Assembly: GCF_027920545.1 (NCBI RefSeq)
Contig: NZ_CP115859.1
Location: 992,001-1,056,000, forward strand
Reading direction: 5' to 3'
DNA: 64,000 bases
DNA from: Chryseobacterium camelliae
Lineage (GTDB): Bacteria; Bacteroidota; Bacteroidia; Flavobacteriales; Weeksellaceae
Shown here: positions 1 through 9,013 of the stretch, one piece after another
Numbering within the stretch: position 1 is the first letter of the stretch
Layout of the letters: every line of letters begins with the position of its first letter
Notes under the pieces: generated by a model
Database searches by the model: none
What the model saw: the letters and a program-made list of their open reading frames with translations, nothing else
Told to the model about the DNA's origin: nothing
Made by a program: the position numbers and the translations under genes

Positions 1-827
1 ATGGCAAGATTAATGGATGCTCGTGGTGAAGCCCCGAATCCGATATAATTTTTAAGTTCCGAAAGACCGTAATTTTCAGGAAAACGGGTTGCAAAAACCA
101 TATCCAGGATATATTTTTCGATCTTTTCGTCAAGATAAATCTGATTGATCAGTTCTTTTGCATCCACAATGTCCTGTAAAGAAATCACAGGGTTTATTGT
201 AGGCTGATGCGCTGTTGAAACCATTCTCATCACCGTTCTCTCATCTTCAAATTTAGGATAATCAATCGTGCATTTCAGCATGAAACGGTCGCTTTGTGCT
301 TCCGGTAAAAGATAGGTTCCTTCCTGATCAATCGGGTTCTGCGTTGCCAATACCAGGAAAGGTTTTGGAAGCTTCATGGTTTCATCACCAATAGTCACCT
401 GCTTTTCCTGCATGACTTCCAGCAAAGCCGATTGCACTTTTGCCGGAGCACGGTTGATCTCATCAGCCAGTACAAAATTTGCAAAAACAGGTCCTTTTTT
501 TATTGAGAAATCGTTGTCTTTAACATTATAAATCATTGTCCCGACAACATCTGCAGGCAATAAATCAGGAGTAAACTGAATTCTTGAAAAATCACCGTGA
601 ACAGCGTCTGCCAAGGTTTTGATCGCCAATGTTTTTGCCAAGCCCGGAACGCCTTCCAAAAGAACGTGACCATTCCCCAGAAGTCCAACTAAAAGACGGT
701 CTATCATATATTCCTGGCCGATAATCACTTTGTTGATTTCCTGTCTCAGAAGAGAAAATAAGTAGTTTTTTTCTTTTACTTTTTCCGTCAATTGGCGGAT
801 ATCTTCTGCTTGATATGTATCTGACAT
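1..827 (-). CDS. MoxR-family AAA+ ATPase (3' part outside window)
   Basis: Reading from the ATG at 825-827 the protein begins MSDTYQAEDIRQL and stays open to the window edge, so about 275 residues are visible and the C-terminus is missing. A P-loop with the MoxR-type variant GVPGLAKT lies at residues 59-66, and the Walker B segment FVLADE at about 118-123 is followed by INRA and a VMQEKQVT stretch typical of MoxR proteins. MoxR ATPases act as chaperones that help assemble or activate metal- or cofactor-dependent complexes and are often next to DUF58 and von Willebrand A genes. Those would lie upstream of base 1 in this orientation and cannot be seen. The family is clear; the substrate is unknown. 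Confidence 0.93.
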   Translation of the reverse strand, partial: MSDTYQAEDIRQLTEKVKEKNYLFSLLRQEINKVIIGQEYMIDRLLVGLLGNGHVLLEGVPGLAKTLAIKTLADAVHGDFSRIQFTPDLLPADVVGTMIYNVKDNDFSIKKGPVFANFVLADEINRAPAKVQSALLEVMQEKQVTIGDETMKLPKPFLVLATQNPIDQEGTYLLPEAQSDRFMLKCTIDYPKFEDERTVMRMVSTAHQPTINPVISLQDIVDAKELINQIYLDEKIEKYILDMVFATRFPENYGLSELKNYIGFGASPRASINLA

Positions 828-1027
828 AACTTAATTTAAAATAATTGGTAAATTTCTAATAAATACTTGCATTAATCAACACAATAGATGCCATATTTGA
901 GTTAAAGTTTGTTAAATATTCCAGCGCCAATGTGAGATCCAAAATAGTTGAAACCTTAAAACTCAATACAATTATTCTGCTTTTTCATAAAAATATATAA
1001 ATTTTGCTTCAATCTACCGTTCAAAAA

Positions 1028-1058
1028 TTGTCATTTCCAGTTTATTAAACTATTTTTG
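1028..1058 (+). promoter_or_regulatory. Bacteroidota-type promoter for the DinB-like gene
   Basis: TTG at 1028-1030 and TATTTTTG at 1051-1058 are separated by 20 bases. This matches the Bacteroidota TTG / TAnnTTTG promoter and sits about 20 bases before the ATG at 1079. Confidence 0.6.
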
Positions 1059-1078
1059 GTGATTAAAATTTTTGCAAA

Positions 1079-1552
1079 ATGAATTATCATTTTCAAGCTC
1101 ACAGACAAGTAAGAAAAAACCTTTTAGAAATTCTACAAAACACTTCTCACGAAGACCTTTTGCTTATTCCTGATGGTTTTAATAATAACATCTATTGGAA
1201 TATTGCACATACTGTTACTACACAGCAACTTTTGCATTATTACTTAAGCGGAAATCCATTCAGAATAGACAAATACTGGATTGAAACCTACAAAAAAGGA
1301 ACATTACCGAACCTTGATGTACAAAAATCAGAAGTGGAAGATTTGGAATTTTTACTGACCGAAACTTCAAAGATTCTGATGAAGGATTATGACAGTGATT
1401 TCTTTTCGGATTACACGCCTTACACCACAAGTTTCGGAATGGATTTGAAAAGCATTCAGGATGCCATCATTTTTAACAATATGCACGAAACCTTACATTA
1501 TGGCTATGTAATGGCGCAAAAAAGAGCAATTTTAGGAGAAAAAGGAAGATAG
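1079..1552 (+). CDS. DinB-family putative metal-dependent protein
   Basis: A 157-residue protein with the four-helix pattern of DinB/YfiT proteins. The three histidines expected to bind a divalent metal are visible: H44 in the IAHT segment, and H136 and H140 in MHETLHYG near the C-terminus. Family members include thiol-dependent S-transferases, for example bacillithiol transferases, but most have no known substrate. It stands alone behind its own promoter. A bacillithiol-type role would fit the YpdA homologue about 10 kb away, but that is inference only. Confidence 0.8.
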   Translation: MNYHFQAHRQVRKNLLEILQNTSHEDLLLIPDGFNNNIYWNIAHTVTTQQLLHYYLSGNPFRIDKYWIETYKKGTLPNLDVQKSEVEDLEFLLTETSKILMKDYDSDFFSDYTPYTTSFGMDLKSIQDAIIFNNMHETLHYGYVMAQKRAILGEKGR

Positions 1553-1666
1553 TTAAAAAATTAATTTTGCTACAGAAGTCAATACTGGAAGGTGAATTTT
1601 TAACACTACAAAATTGACTTACGAAGTACAATTAACCATTAACATTTCAATATTTAAATTATCAAA

Positions 1667-2419
1667 ATGACAGATAAAAAAGACGATTTTATTTTCGGGC
1701 TGCGTCCCGTAATTGAAGCAATTGAAGCGGGAAAAACGATTGACAAGGTTTTTGTGCAGAATGCATTACAAGGACCTATTTATGCTGAATTAAAAGCAAT
1801 TTTAGCGAAAAATAAAATCCGTCCCAACTACGTTCCGGTTGAAAAACTGAATCGTTTTACAAGAAAAAATCACCAAGGTGTTGTCGCTTTTATTTCAGAT
1901 GTTCCGTTCCATAAAATCGAAGATATTGTTCCTCAGTTATTTGAAGAAGGTAAAACTCCGTTTTTATTGATTCTGGATCGTTTAACGGATGTCAGAAATT
2001 TCGGAGCCATCTGCAGAACTGCAGAATGCGTAGGAGTTGATGCGGTTATTATTCCTGAAAAAGGAGCAGCCCCGATTAATTCTGATGCGATAAAAACTTC
2101 TGCAGGAGCCCTTTATAATGTAAAAATCTGCAAAGAGCCTAATTTGGCTCACGTTGTGGACTTCCTTCAGCAAAGCGGAATTTCCGTATATGCAGCAAGC
2201 GAAAAGGCTCAAAAGCTGATTTACGATGTTGATTTCAAAGAACCATGCGCTATTGTAATGGGGAACGAAGAAACAGGAATCTCTAAAGAAGTTCTTCATC
2301 ATGCAGATGATAAAATAAAACTACCGATTGAAGGAAAAACACAGTCTCTGAATGTTTCCGTTGCTTGTGGAGCGATTTTGTATGAAGCTGTGAGACAGAA
2401 ATTCACGAAAGCCAATTAA
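1667..2419 (+). CDS. rlmB: 23S rRNA (guanosine-2'-O-)-methyltransferase RlmB (SpoU/TrmH family)
   Basis: A 250-residue SpoU-class methyltransferase. It has an N-terminal substrate-binding domain (FIFGLRPVIEAIEAG at about 8-22) and a C-terminal knotted SAM-binding domain. The three SpoU motifs are present: N111, R117 and E120 in NFGAICRTAE; VMGNEETGIS near 197-206; and the LNVSVACGAILYE stretch near the end. The family methylates the 2'-OH of G2251 in 23S rRNA (E. coli numbering). Length and domain order are those of RlmB rather than of the tRNA enzyme TrmH, though the exact target nucleotide is inferred from family membership. A lipoprotein gene follows 28 bases downstream. Confidence 0.9.
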   Translation: MTDKKDDFIFGLRPVIEAIEAGKTIDKVFVQNALQGPIYAELKAILAKNKIRPNYVPVEKLNRFTRKNHQGVVAFISDVPFHKIEDIVPQLFEEGKTPFLLILDRLTDVRNFGAICRTAECVGVDAVIIPEKGAAPINSDAIKTSAGALYNVKICKEPNLAHVVDFLQQSGISVYAASEKAQKLIYDVDFKEPCAIVMGNEETGISKEVLHHADDKIKLPIEGKTQSLNVSVACGAILYEAVRQKFTKAN

Positions 2420-2447
2420 TTCAACCAACACTTAAAAAAATCTGAAA

Positions 2448-3497
2448 ATGAAAAACGTAGCAGCATTAGCGCTAATTTCAACTATAGCACTAGTTTCTTG
2501 TAATAAAAAAGAAACCGCAACCATCACAAAAGTAGATCCAAAAACAGGTAAAACGGTTACTGTAGAAGTTCCTGCTGATTCTGTGGTAAAAGTGGAAGCC
2601 AACCCTGCGATTAAAGATTCGTTAGGAATCTTCAAACAATCTTTTAAACTGGAAAAAGGGAAAACGTATCCGCTTACCACTTACCAAAGGGATGTAAAGA
2701 CGATGACCGACCCACAAGGAAAGTCTATCACTGCAACCAGTGAATCTACCGATGAAATGAATTTTGTTGTGAATGATATCAAAGGAAATGTATACGACAT
2801 GACTTTAAATCTTGTGGCTAAAAGAAATTCCCAGTCGGCGCAAGGTAAAACATTGGTTGTAGACACCAAACTTCCTGAGCCTAAAGAAGAAGATCTTAAA
2901 ATGCTTTGGATCGTCAACAAAGCTCTTACCAGCAATAAGCTGAATGTAAAAATGGACACCAAAGGAACCGTGATTTCAATTACAGGTTTTGAACCTATCT
3001 ACACCAAAGTTTCTAATGCAGTCGGAGCTATTGTAAAAGATGCAAGTCAGAAAGCAGGGGTAACAGCAAATTTAAAGGAAAGCTTTAATGAAAAGATCTT
3101 AAAAGACCAGCTTTCCAAAAATCTGAATCTTATTCCTAAAAAAGGAGTGAAAATTGGTGAAAAATGGGCAAACAGCGAAAATGCAGATCCAAATGGTAAA
3201 GTAAAAGTAACATCCAATTACACGCTAAAAAGCGCTGGAAACGGTATCGTAGAAGTTTCTATCACCGGAGGAATTCCTAAAAAAACGGAAAAGCAGGCTC
3301 AAGGTCCTATTACGCATAGCATGAGCAGCGAACTTGTTCAGAACGGAACAATTAAGTTCGATCAAAACACAGGATGGATTGCCAATCAGAATATCAATGT
3401 AAAAACATCACAGATTGAAACGATTTCCGACGGTAAACAGTCTCAATCTATGAAAAGTATTTCAAACTCTTCTGTAATGGTAAATCCTTCTAAATAA
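2448..3497 (+). CDS. Hypothetical lipoprotein (DUF6263-like)
   Basis: A 349-residue lipoprotein with a short signal peptide and lipobox LVSC at about residues 15-18, so the mature protein starts at C18 and is anchored in a membrane facing the periplasm or the surface. The rest is Lys-rich beta-type sequence with no catalytic motif that I can see. Its layout resembles the Bacteroidota lipoprotein family named DUF6263, which has no known function. It lies 28 bases after rlmB and 64 bases before the next small gene, so it may belong to an operon with either. Confidence 0.75.
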   Translation: MKNVAALALISTIALVSCNKKETATITKVDPKTGKTVTVEVPADSVVKVEANPAIKDSLGIFKQSFKLEKGKTYPLTTYQRDVKTMTDPQGKSITATSESTDEMNFVVNDIKGNVYDMTLNLVAKRNSQSAQGKTLVVDTKLPEPKEEDLKMLWIVNKALTSNKLNVKMDTKGTVISITGFEPIYTKVSNAVGAIVKDASQKAGVTANLKESFNEKILKDQLSKNLNLIPKKGVKIGEKWANSENADPNGKVKVTSNYTLKSAGNGIVEVSITGGIPKKTEKQAQGPITHSMSSELVQNGTIKFDQNTGWIANQNINVKTSQIETISDGKQSQSMKSISNSSVMVNPSK

Positions 3498-3561
3498 GAA
3501 AAAAGTTTGGGAATAACTGATTGTTTACTCATGATGTTTAAACTTTAAAAATCAAAAAATT

Positions 3562-3783
3562 ATGAAGTACATTCTTGAATTAGTACTTACTGCTATTATT
3601 ATTTTCTTTGTCTGGAATATTCTGAAAAGAATTTTCTTTAAGACGTTTTACAGTTACAGGTTTAATAACAATAATAACTCAAACAACAAGCAGGACATTC
3701 ATAGTTCAAATAAAGAGAAGCAAAATCTAAAGTGGGATGCAGAAACCGTAGATTTTGAAGAAGTAAAGGAAAATAAAAAGTAA
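3562..3783 (+). CDS. Small single-pass membrane protein (DUF4834-like)
   Basis: A 73-residue protein. One N-terminal transmembrane helix (about residues 4-22) is followed by a basic patch, an Asn-rich linker (an NNNNNSNN run) and an acidic tail ending WDAETVDFEEVKENKK. The arrangement of helix, polar linker and (V/I)DFEEV ending recalls DUF4834 proteins, which in flavobacteria often sit just before a YfhO-type gene, as here. Its function is unknown; membrane location is inferred from the helix. Confidence 0.7.
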   Translation: MKYILELVLTAIIIFFVWNILKRIFFKTFYSYRFNNNNNSNNKQDIHSSNKEKQNLKWDAETVDFEEVKENKK

Positions 3784-3817
3784 TCATTCCGAAAAATAAA
3801 AGATAATAACCATCAAC

Positions 3818-6352
3818 ATGGCGAAAAATAAAAACTTAATTTATATTGCAATTTCATTAGTTGTCTTTATAGTTTTAGCATTTTTATACTCCACTCCTGT
3901 ATTTACGGGAAAACAGCTTTTTCAGCACGATATTGTACAATACAGAGGAGGGGCAAAAGAACTTTTGGATTACAGAGCGGATACAGGAAATGAAACCTAC
4001 TGGAGCGATTCCATGTTCGGGGGAATGCCTACTTACCAGATGGGAAGCAGATTTAATGGGGATGTCATTAAGAAAGTAGACAGCTACCTGAACATTCTTC
4101 CAAGACCTGTTAATTATCTTTTTCTCCTTTTTTCAGGATTTTTTCTTTTAGGAATGGTGGCCGTCAGAAACTGGAAATATGCTCTTTTGGGAGCTACTTT
4201 TTTCGGGCTTTCAACCTATTTTTACATCGCTATTGCGGCTGGACACAACGGGAAAATCAATACCATTGAGTATTTCGCACCGCTTTTAGCCGGGATATTA
4301 CTTGTTTATATCCGAAAACAATACATTTGGGGATTCATCGTCACTACCCTTTTCATGGGGCTTCAGATTGCGGCAAACCACCCTCAGATGACCTATTATT
4401 TATTCATAGCCTTAGGTTTCTTGTTTATCTCAGAATTAATAAGAGTTATTCAGAAGAAAACTGAACTTAAACATTTTCTGATCTCTTCAGGAATTGTTGC
4501 CGCATCTTGTTTAATCGGTGTGGGGATGAATTCTCAAAGAATCATGGCCAACTCAGAGTACATCAAAGAAACTGTTCGTGGAAAACAAATTTTAACGAAT
4601 GACAGCCATACCGGAGGAAATTCAGGAATGGATAAGGAAAGCATGCTGATGTGGAGCTACGGAAAACTGGAGACCTTAAACCTTTTCATCCCAAGATTAA
4701 TGGGTGGTGGAAGCCAGGAACCGGAAGGCAAAGAAATGATGACACAAATCCAGGAACTGGTTCAGCAAAATGTAGATTCTCAGGCTGAGTACGACAGAAT
4801 TTCCAAAGGATTCGGAAGCCTTACGTATTGGGGAGATCAACCCGGAACTTCGGGACCTGCTTATCAGGGAGCTATTGTTTGTTTCTTAGCTTTTTTAGGC
4901 TTCTTTTTTGCCTCCAAGAAATACCGTTACTGGATTTTAGGTGCTTCAATCCTTACCATATTTTTAGCCTGGGGAAGCAATTTCATGGCGCTTTCAGATT
5001 TCTTTATAGATTTTGTGCCGTTTTATAATAAATTCAGGGCACCATCCTCTATTTTGGTGGTGGTTGAATTATTATTCCCGTTAATTGCCATTATCGGATT
5101 GTATAAATTCTTTACCGATGAAAAGCTAACCGAAGAATACAAACAAAAGATTCTTACTTATGTAGGTGGCGGAACTTTAGGATTGATCTTAATTCTGCTT
5201 ATTTTCGGTAAATCTCTATTAGGATTCCATACGGAAAATGAACAGGCTTATTTACCTCCTTTCCTATTGGATTATTTAACTGACGAACGCTTTAAACTCT
5301 TTAAAATAGACGCCATTAAAGCATTTATCTATATTTCAATTACCGTTATTGCCTTATTCTTAAGTTTAAAGAAAAAATTAAATCAGAATATTGTTTTAAT
5401 CGTTATAGGAGCCGTAAGTTTATTTGATCTCTGGACCGTTAACAAGCGTTATTTAAATGATGAAAACTATGTAGACAAGATCTTTGCTGAAAACCCTTTC
5501 CAAACTGAAAGTTCAGATCTTCTGGCGGAAAAAGTTCAGGGAAATCCTAATTTAGAATCCATAATTGCCAACGTAAATGTCAACAAGACGTTAGAAACCA
5601 TTGCAGAAAAAGACAAAACGCATTACAGAATTTTCAATAATATTTTAGGAACATTCAGCGAAACCAATACGTCTTATTTCAAATCCTCAATCGGAGGTTA
5701 CCACGCCGTTAAACTAAGAAGGTATGATGATGTAATCAATGAGTATTTCCAGGTAATGGATTCCGTAAAGGTTCCGAACATTCTGAACCTGTTGAATGCC
5801 AAATATTGGGTAGGTGGAAACCCGGAACAACCTCAAGCAATTCCAAATCCTACAGCAAACGGGAATGCTTGGTTTGTAAGTGACCTGAAATTTGTAAACA
5901 CTCCGAACGAAGAAATCAAATCTATCGGAGTTATCAATAGTAAAAAAACAGCGGTAATTGCATCTTCCGATAAGGAATATTTTAATAATAAACCTGTTCA
6001 GGCAGATTCTACAGCAACCATAAGCTTAACAGGCTACCAACCGAACGAGCTTGAATTTAAATCAAAATCAAGAACTCCTCAGTTAGCGGTTTTCTCAGAA
6101 ATTTATTATCCTCACGGATGGAAGATGTTCGTAGATGAAAAAGAAGTTCCTTACATCAAAGCGGATTATTTGCTTCGTGCGGTTCACGTTCCTGCAGGAA
6201 ATCATAGCATAAGAATGATTTTTGAACCGGAAGTTATTGAAAAAGGAAAATGGATTTCGCTTCTTTGTTTCGGTCTATTCATCGTATTAAGCGGACTTGG
6301 AATTTTCATGAGGAATAAAAATAAGAAGAAAGAAATTATTGAAACTGTTTAA
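3818..6352 (+). CDS. YfhO-family polytopic membrane protein
   Basis: An 844-residue protein with a hydrophobic first half containing about a dozen predicted membrane segments from residue 8 onward. A large soluble C-terminal part contains a NILNLLNAKYWV stretch, and a final membrane helix lies near residues 815-833 before a Lys-rich tail. This matches YfhO (PF09586), whose Gram-positive members help put sugars on lipoteichoic acids; the fold suggests a GT-C type glycosyltransferase. In Bacteroidota the substrate is unknown. A cytosolic-type glycosyltransferase starts 6 bases after its stop, which supports a shared role in making a cell-surface glycan. Confidence 0.85.
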   Translation: MAKNKNLIYIAISLVVFIVLAFLYSTPVFTGKQLFQHDIVQYRGGAKELLDYRADTGNETYWSDSMFGGMPTYQMGSRFNGDVIKKVDSYLNILPRPVNYLFLLFSGFFLLGMVAVRNWKYALLGATFFGLSTYFYIAIAAGHNGKINTIEYFAPLLAGILLVYIRKQYIWGFIVTTLFMGLQIAANHPQMTYYLFIALGFLFISELIRVIQKKTELKHFLISSGIVAASCLIGVGMNSQRIMANSEYIKETVRGKQILTNDSHTGGNSGMDKESMLMWSYGKLETLNLFIPRLMGGGSQEPEGKEMMTQIQELVQQNVDSQAEYDRISKGFGSLTYWGDQPGTSGPAYQGAIVCFLAFLGFFFASKKYRYWILGASILTIFLAWGSNFMALSDFFIDFVPFYNKFRAPSSILVVVELLFPLIAIIGLYKFFTDEKLTEEYKQKILTYVGGGTLGLILILLIFGKSLLGFHTENEQAYLPPFLLDYLTDERFKLFKIDAIKAFIYISITVIALFLSLKKKLNQNIVLIVIGAVSLFDLWTVNKRYLNDENYVDKIFAENPFQTESSDLLAEKVQGNPNLESIIANVNVNKTLETIAEKDKTHYRIFNNILGTFSETNTSYFKSSIGGYHAVKLRRYDDVINEYFQVMDSVKVPNILNLLNAKYWVGGNPEQPQAIPNPTANGNAWFVSDLKFVNTPNEEIKSIGVINSKKTAVIASSDKEYFNNKPVQADSTATISLTGYQPNELEFKSKSRTPQLAVFSEIYYPHGWKMFVDEKEVPYIKADYLLRAVHVPAGNHSIRMIFEPEVIEKGKWISLLCFGLFIVLSGLGIFMRNKNKKKEIIETV

Positions 6353-6358
6353 AGTTTA

Positions 6359-7717
6359 ATGGAACAGAAAAAAATATTGATCATCACCTATTACTGGCCT
6401 CCTGCGGGAGGTCCCGGTGTTCAAAGGTGGCTGAAGTTTGCAAAATATTTACCCGATTTTGGATGGAAACCTATCGTTTACACTCCGGAAAATCCGAGTT
6501 ATCCTTTACTGGATGAAAGCTTATTAAAAGACATTCCTGAGCATCTTGAAATTGTAAAGACAAAGATCTGGGAACCTTATCAACTGGCTGAAAAATTAAA
6601 TAAAAGCAATAAAAAATTCAAAGCCGGACAGTTTGATGTGGGTAAAAACCAAAGCTGGAAATCAAAACTTTCAATCTGGGTAAGAGGAAATTTTTTCATT
6701 CCCGATGCGCGAGTTTTTTGGGTAAAACCTTCAGTAGAGTTCCTTGAACAGTATTTAAAAGAAAATAAAATCGATGTGGTCGTTACTTCAGGACCGCCAC
6801 ATTCTTTGCACCTGATAGGTTTAGGTCTAAAGAAAAAGCTTCCCCACTTAAAATGGATTGCCGATTTCCGTGATCCATGGACTGAGATTTCTTATTATAA
6901 ACATTTAAAACTTACTAAAAGTTCAGATAAAAAACACCGTCAATTAGAAAGTGATGTTTTCAAAACTGCCGATATTACCCTGGCTACAAGCTATACCGAC
7001 GCTGAAAATTTCAGACAAAACGGAGCCAATGCGGTTTGTATTACCAACGGATTTGATGTGGAATTAAATGTGAAGTCGTTGAATCGTGAAGATGTTCAAT
7101 CGTCTGTTGAAACCTCAACGACTCAACAACTCAACAACTCAACGTCTACACAACTTAACAACACAACCAAATTCACGTTAAGTTACATCGGCGTTTTAGA
7201 ACAACTAAGAAACCCGGAAAACCTTTGGAAAGCACTTGATGATCTGGTAAAAACAAATTCAGATTTTGCTGAAAACTTTATTTTGAAATTTGCAGGAAGA
7301 GTCGATGATAAAATCTTATATGAAATTGAAAACTCCGGTTTACAAAAGCACATTTCAAACCTGGGTTATCTTTCTCATGACAAAGCTATTGAGGAAATGG
7401 CGAATTCATCACTTTTATTAATCACTAACTTTCCTAATGAATCATCTAAAGGAATTATTCCCGGAAAGATTTTCGAATATCTGGCAACCGGAAAGCAGAT
7501 TATTTCCTTTGGACCCAATGAAGCGGATGTCTCAAAAATTTTGGACGAGACCCGAGCAGGAAAACATTTCAGCTATAAGGATTCGGAAAGTATCAAGACC
7601 TTTATTTTAGAAAAGTTCGAACTGTGGAAAAACGGAAATCTATCTGAAAACACTCAAAATATTGAGCAGTTCTCAAGAAAGAATCTTACGAAGAAACTGG
7701 CTGAAATACTAAACTAA
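6359..7717 (+). CDS. Family 4-like glycosyltransferase
   Basis: A 452-residue GT-B type glycosyltransferase. The N-terminal acceptor domain begins with the hydrophobic strand KKILIITYYWPPAGGPGVQR. The C-terminal nucleotide-sugar domain contains a LSYIGVL strand and the PGKIFEYLATGKQII segment with the conserved Glu typical of GT4 enzymes. It follows the YfhO-type gene by 6 bases and is probably co-transcribed. A Ser/Thr/Gln/Asn-rich stretch at about residues 238-270 interrupts the linker between the two domains and is encoded by short DNA repeats. The sugar and acceptor cannot be told from the sequence. Confidence 0.88.
   Translation: MEQKKILIITYYWPPAGGPGVQRWLKFAKYLPDFGWKPIVYTPENPSYPLLDESLLKDIPEHLEIVKTKIWEPYQLAEKLNKSNKKFKAGQFDVGKNQSWKSKLSIWVRGNFFIPDARVFWVKPSVEFLEQYLKENKIDVVVTSGPPHSLHLIGLGLKKKLPHLKWIADFRDPWTEISYYKHLKLTKSSDKKHRQLESDVFKTADITLATSYTDAENFRQNGANAVCITNGFDVELNVKSLNREDVQSSVETSTTQQLNNSTSTQLNNTTKFTLSYIGVLEQLRNPENLWKALDDLVKTNSDFAENFILKFAGRVDDKILYEIENSGLQKHISNLGYLSHDKAIEEMANSSLLLITNFPNESSKGIIPGKIFEYLATGKQIISFGPNEADVSKILDETRAGKHFSYKDSESIKTFILEKFELWKNGNLSENTQNIEQFSRKNLTKKLAEILN
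7070..7168 (+). repeat. In-frame repeat insertion inside the glycosyltransferase gene
   Basis: GTCGTTGA at 7075-7082 is mirrored by TCAACGAC at 7115-7122, and several 9-base CTCAACAA-like repeats follow to about 7145. The frame stays open and encodes a low-complexity linker between the two lobes of the enzyme. Confidence 0.55.
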
Positions 7718-7726
7718 GAATATTTG

Positions 7727-7772
7727 TAACGCAAAGATTTATACAGATTAAACCTTTGCGTTATTATTTTTA
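7727..7772 (+). terminator. Intrinsic terminator after the glycosyltransferase gene
   Basis: A perfect 10-bp stem, TAACGCAAAG at 7727-7736 and CTTTGCGTTA at 7754-7763, is followed by a T-rich tract. The tract runs into the 8-bp target duplication of the transposon that begins at 7774. Confidence 0.8.
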
Positions 7773-7773
7773 T
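7766..7773. repeat. Left copy of the 8-bp target-site duplication
   Basis: ATTTTTAT directly outside the left end of the transposon, identical to 10719-10726. Before insertion it was part of the T-tract of the glycosyltransferase terminator. Confidence 0.92.
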
Positions 7774-7841
7774 GGTAAGTATATACATCTTTACACTATT
7801 TAAAATAATGTAAAGAGTATTTATGAAAGGAGGGGTAAAAA

Positions 7842-7870
7842 GGAGTAGAGTTACCTAATAACTCCACTCC
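7842..7870 (+). other. Hairpin in the left non-coding arm of the transposon
   Basis: GGAGTAGAGTTA at 7842-7853 and TAACTCCACTCC at 7859-7870 pair with one mismatch. The arm from 7799 to 8127 holds no gene I can support but has further small inverted repeats, such as TCAAGTGGACTTGA near 7875-7888 and a GGAAGGGA/TTCCCTCC stem near 8066-8084. The latter may end the transcript of the adhesin-like gene. Confidence 0.5.
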
Positions 7871-8127
7871 GCAATCAAGTGGACTTGAATTATATTATTT
7901 GATTATATTAAATTGAATTATTAAGTAGTTTCCTACTAAAACATAATCCAAATTCTTATGATTGCTTCGGCTAATCTGACAATAGAATTAATGATCTTAA
8001 TTTGTTTGTCAAGCTTCGATGCTTTCATAACATAAAATATAAATTCAAGATTCAGTCTTGACTGAGGAAGGGATTAGTTCCCTCCTTTCTTAAATACTTT
8101 TAATCAAATGTAAGAAATTGAATAGAA

Positions 8128-8523
8128 TTAATCCATAGGTTTTGGACAAACGTGTTTAATTACAGATTCGATAATTGAATTAGGATAAGCTCTTTCGGGA
8201 GTACGAATTAAATCTCCAGAAGCTTCAATAACATTTCCTTTATCGTTATAATGTACATAAGATATAGTCTTAAATTTTTTGGGGTTACAATATAACTTAA
8301 GATTTGCAATAGTGAAACTAATAGGATTAGGAGACGGATTTACAGTTTTAACCCAACAATCATAATCCCAATCGGTATATATGGAATTAGATATGTTCGC
8401 ATCCTTAACATACCAAATAACTCCTGCATTTGTTTTACCAACATAAACCCAATCATCATTATTAGATTGAGCATAAGAGCAGATTGAAAATAGTGCAAAG
8501 ATTGAAATAAATAAAGTTTTCAT
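8128..8523 (-). CDS. Secreted surface-adhesin-E-like protein (transposon passenger)
   Basis: A 131-residue protein with a clear signal peptide (hydrophobic core at about 3-16, SYAQS cleavage region). The mature part begins DDWVYVGKTNAGVIWYVK and has a C-terminal YCNPKKFKTISYVHY segment plus a final cysteine in IKHVCPKP. This pattern, with a DWV start, a YxxK step and paired cysteines, resembles the surface-adhesin E family (PF16747), named from a Haemophilus protein that binds host proteins. The match is from pattern memory and moderate. It is transcribed away from the transposase inside the element. Signal peptide and export are well supported; adhesion is inference. Confidence 0.68.
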   Translation of the reverse strand: MKTLFISIFALFSICSYAQSNNDDWVYVGKTNAGVIWYVKDANISNSIYTDWDYDCWVKTVNPSPNPISFTIANLKLYCNPKKFKTISYVHYNDKGNVIEASGDLIRTPERAYPNSIIESVIKHVCPKPMD

Positions 8524-8605
8524 AAAAGTGATTTTAACTCACTCCAAACTCAAAAGTGTAATTGATATAAAATAAAGAAGGTGTGAGTTTGTAGTTCTTA
8601 TTCGA

Positions 8606-8718
8606 CAGTAGAGGTTCTGGTAAACCTTGAAGTACAAACAAGACATAACCCACACCCATATAGGATGCAGTTGCCTTATTTATTCTGTACTTCAATTGAA
8701 TTTACCAGATTCCTACTG
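8606..8718. repeat. Long imperfect inverted repeat between divergent passenger genes
   Basis: The left arm at 8606-8636 (CAGTAG, then TCTGGTAAA, then TTGAAGTACA) matches the reverse complement of 8686-8718, with small gaps. The blocks CAGTAG, TCTGGTAAA and TTGAAGTACA are kept exactly. A second possible pairing, GTGTGAGTT at 8581-8589 with AACCCACAC at 8648-8656 (8 of 9), is interleaved with it. A structured RNA or a recombination/control site is possible. Confidence 0.6.
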
Positions 8719-8779
8719 ACAGAATAAAAAGCTAACAGCTTCTTTTAATCGTTAAATTTTAACAAAAATATTAATAAAA

Positions 8780-9013
8780 ATGGGAAATAATGAAAGAAAT
8801 CCAATACAAAAATCTTATTCAATTGAAACAGAAGACGTTTGTATTGGATTGAAAAATGGTTGGTTAACAATAATCCCTAATGATAAAACTAAAGGGATGA
8901 CAATTCATTTTGAACATCTTCTAAAGATAGTTCACCGTTATTTAATCGAAGGAAAATATTATCCAAAAGGAGCTGTAGGGATTGATTATTTAGAATTTGA
9001 TCCGAATAAGTAG
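8780..9013 (+). CDS. Hypothetical protein in transposon (77 aa)
   Basis: A 77-residue protein with no recognised domain, beginning MGNNERNPIQKSYSIE and ending DYLEFDPNK. Composition is balanced and polar, with one hydrophobic stretch around HLLKIVHRYL, and the upstream DNA is an A-rich Bacteroidota-type leader. Its last 125 bases overlap, on the opposite strand, the end of the 96-residue frame at 8889-9179, so the two may not both be real. Nothing in the sequence shows a function. Confidence 0.5.
   Translation: MGNNERNPIQKSYSIETEDVCIGLKNGWLTIIPNDKTKGMTIHFEHLLKIVHRYLIEGKYYPKGAVGIDYLEFDPNK

Noticed and set aside
1982..2302. 106-codon minus-strand frame inside rlmB
   Set aside because: Covers SpoU motif regions of rlmB in antisense and has no domain or promoter.
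7070..7168. Repeats in the glycosyltransferase gene as a CRISPR-like array
   Set aside because: Units are only about 9 bases, without spacers, and lie in frame in a coding region. No CRISPR array or cas gene is visible in the window.
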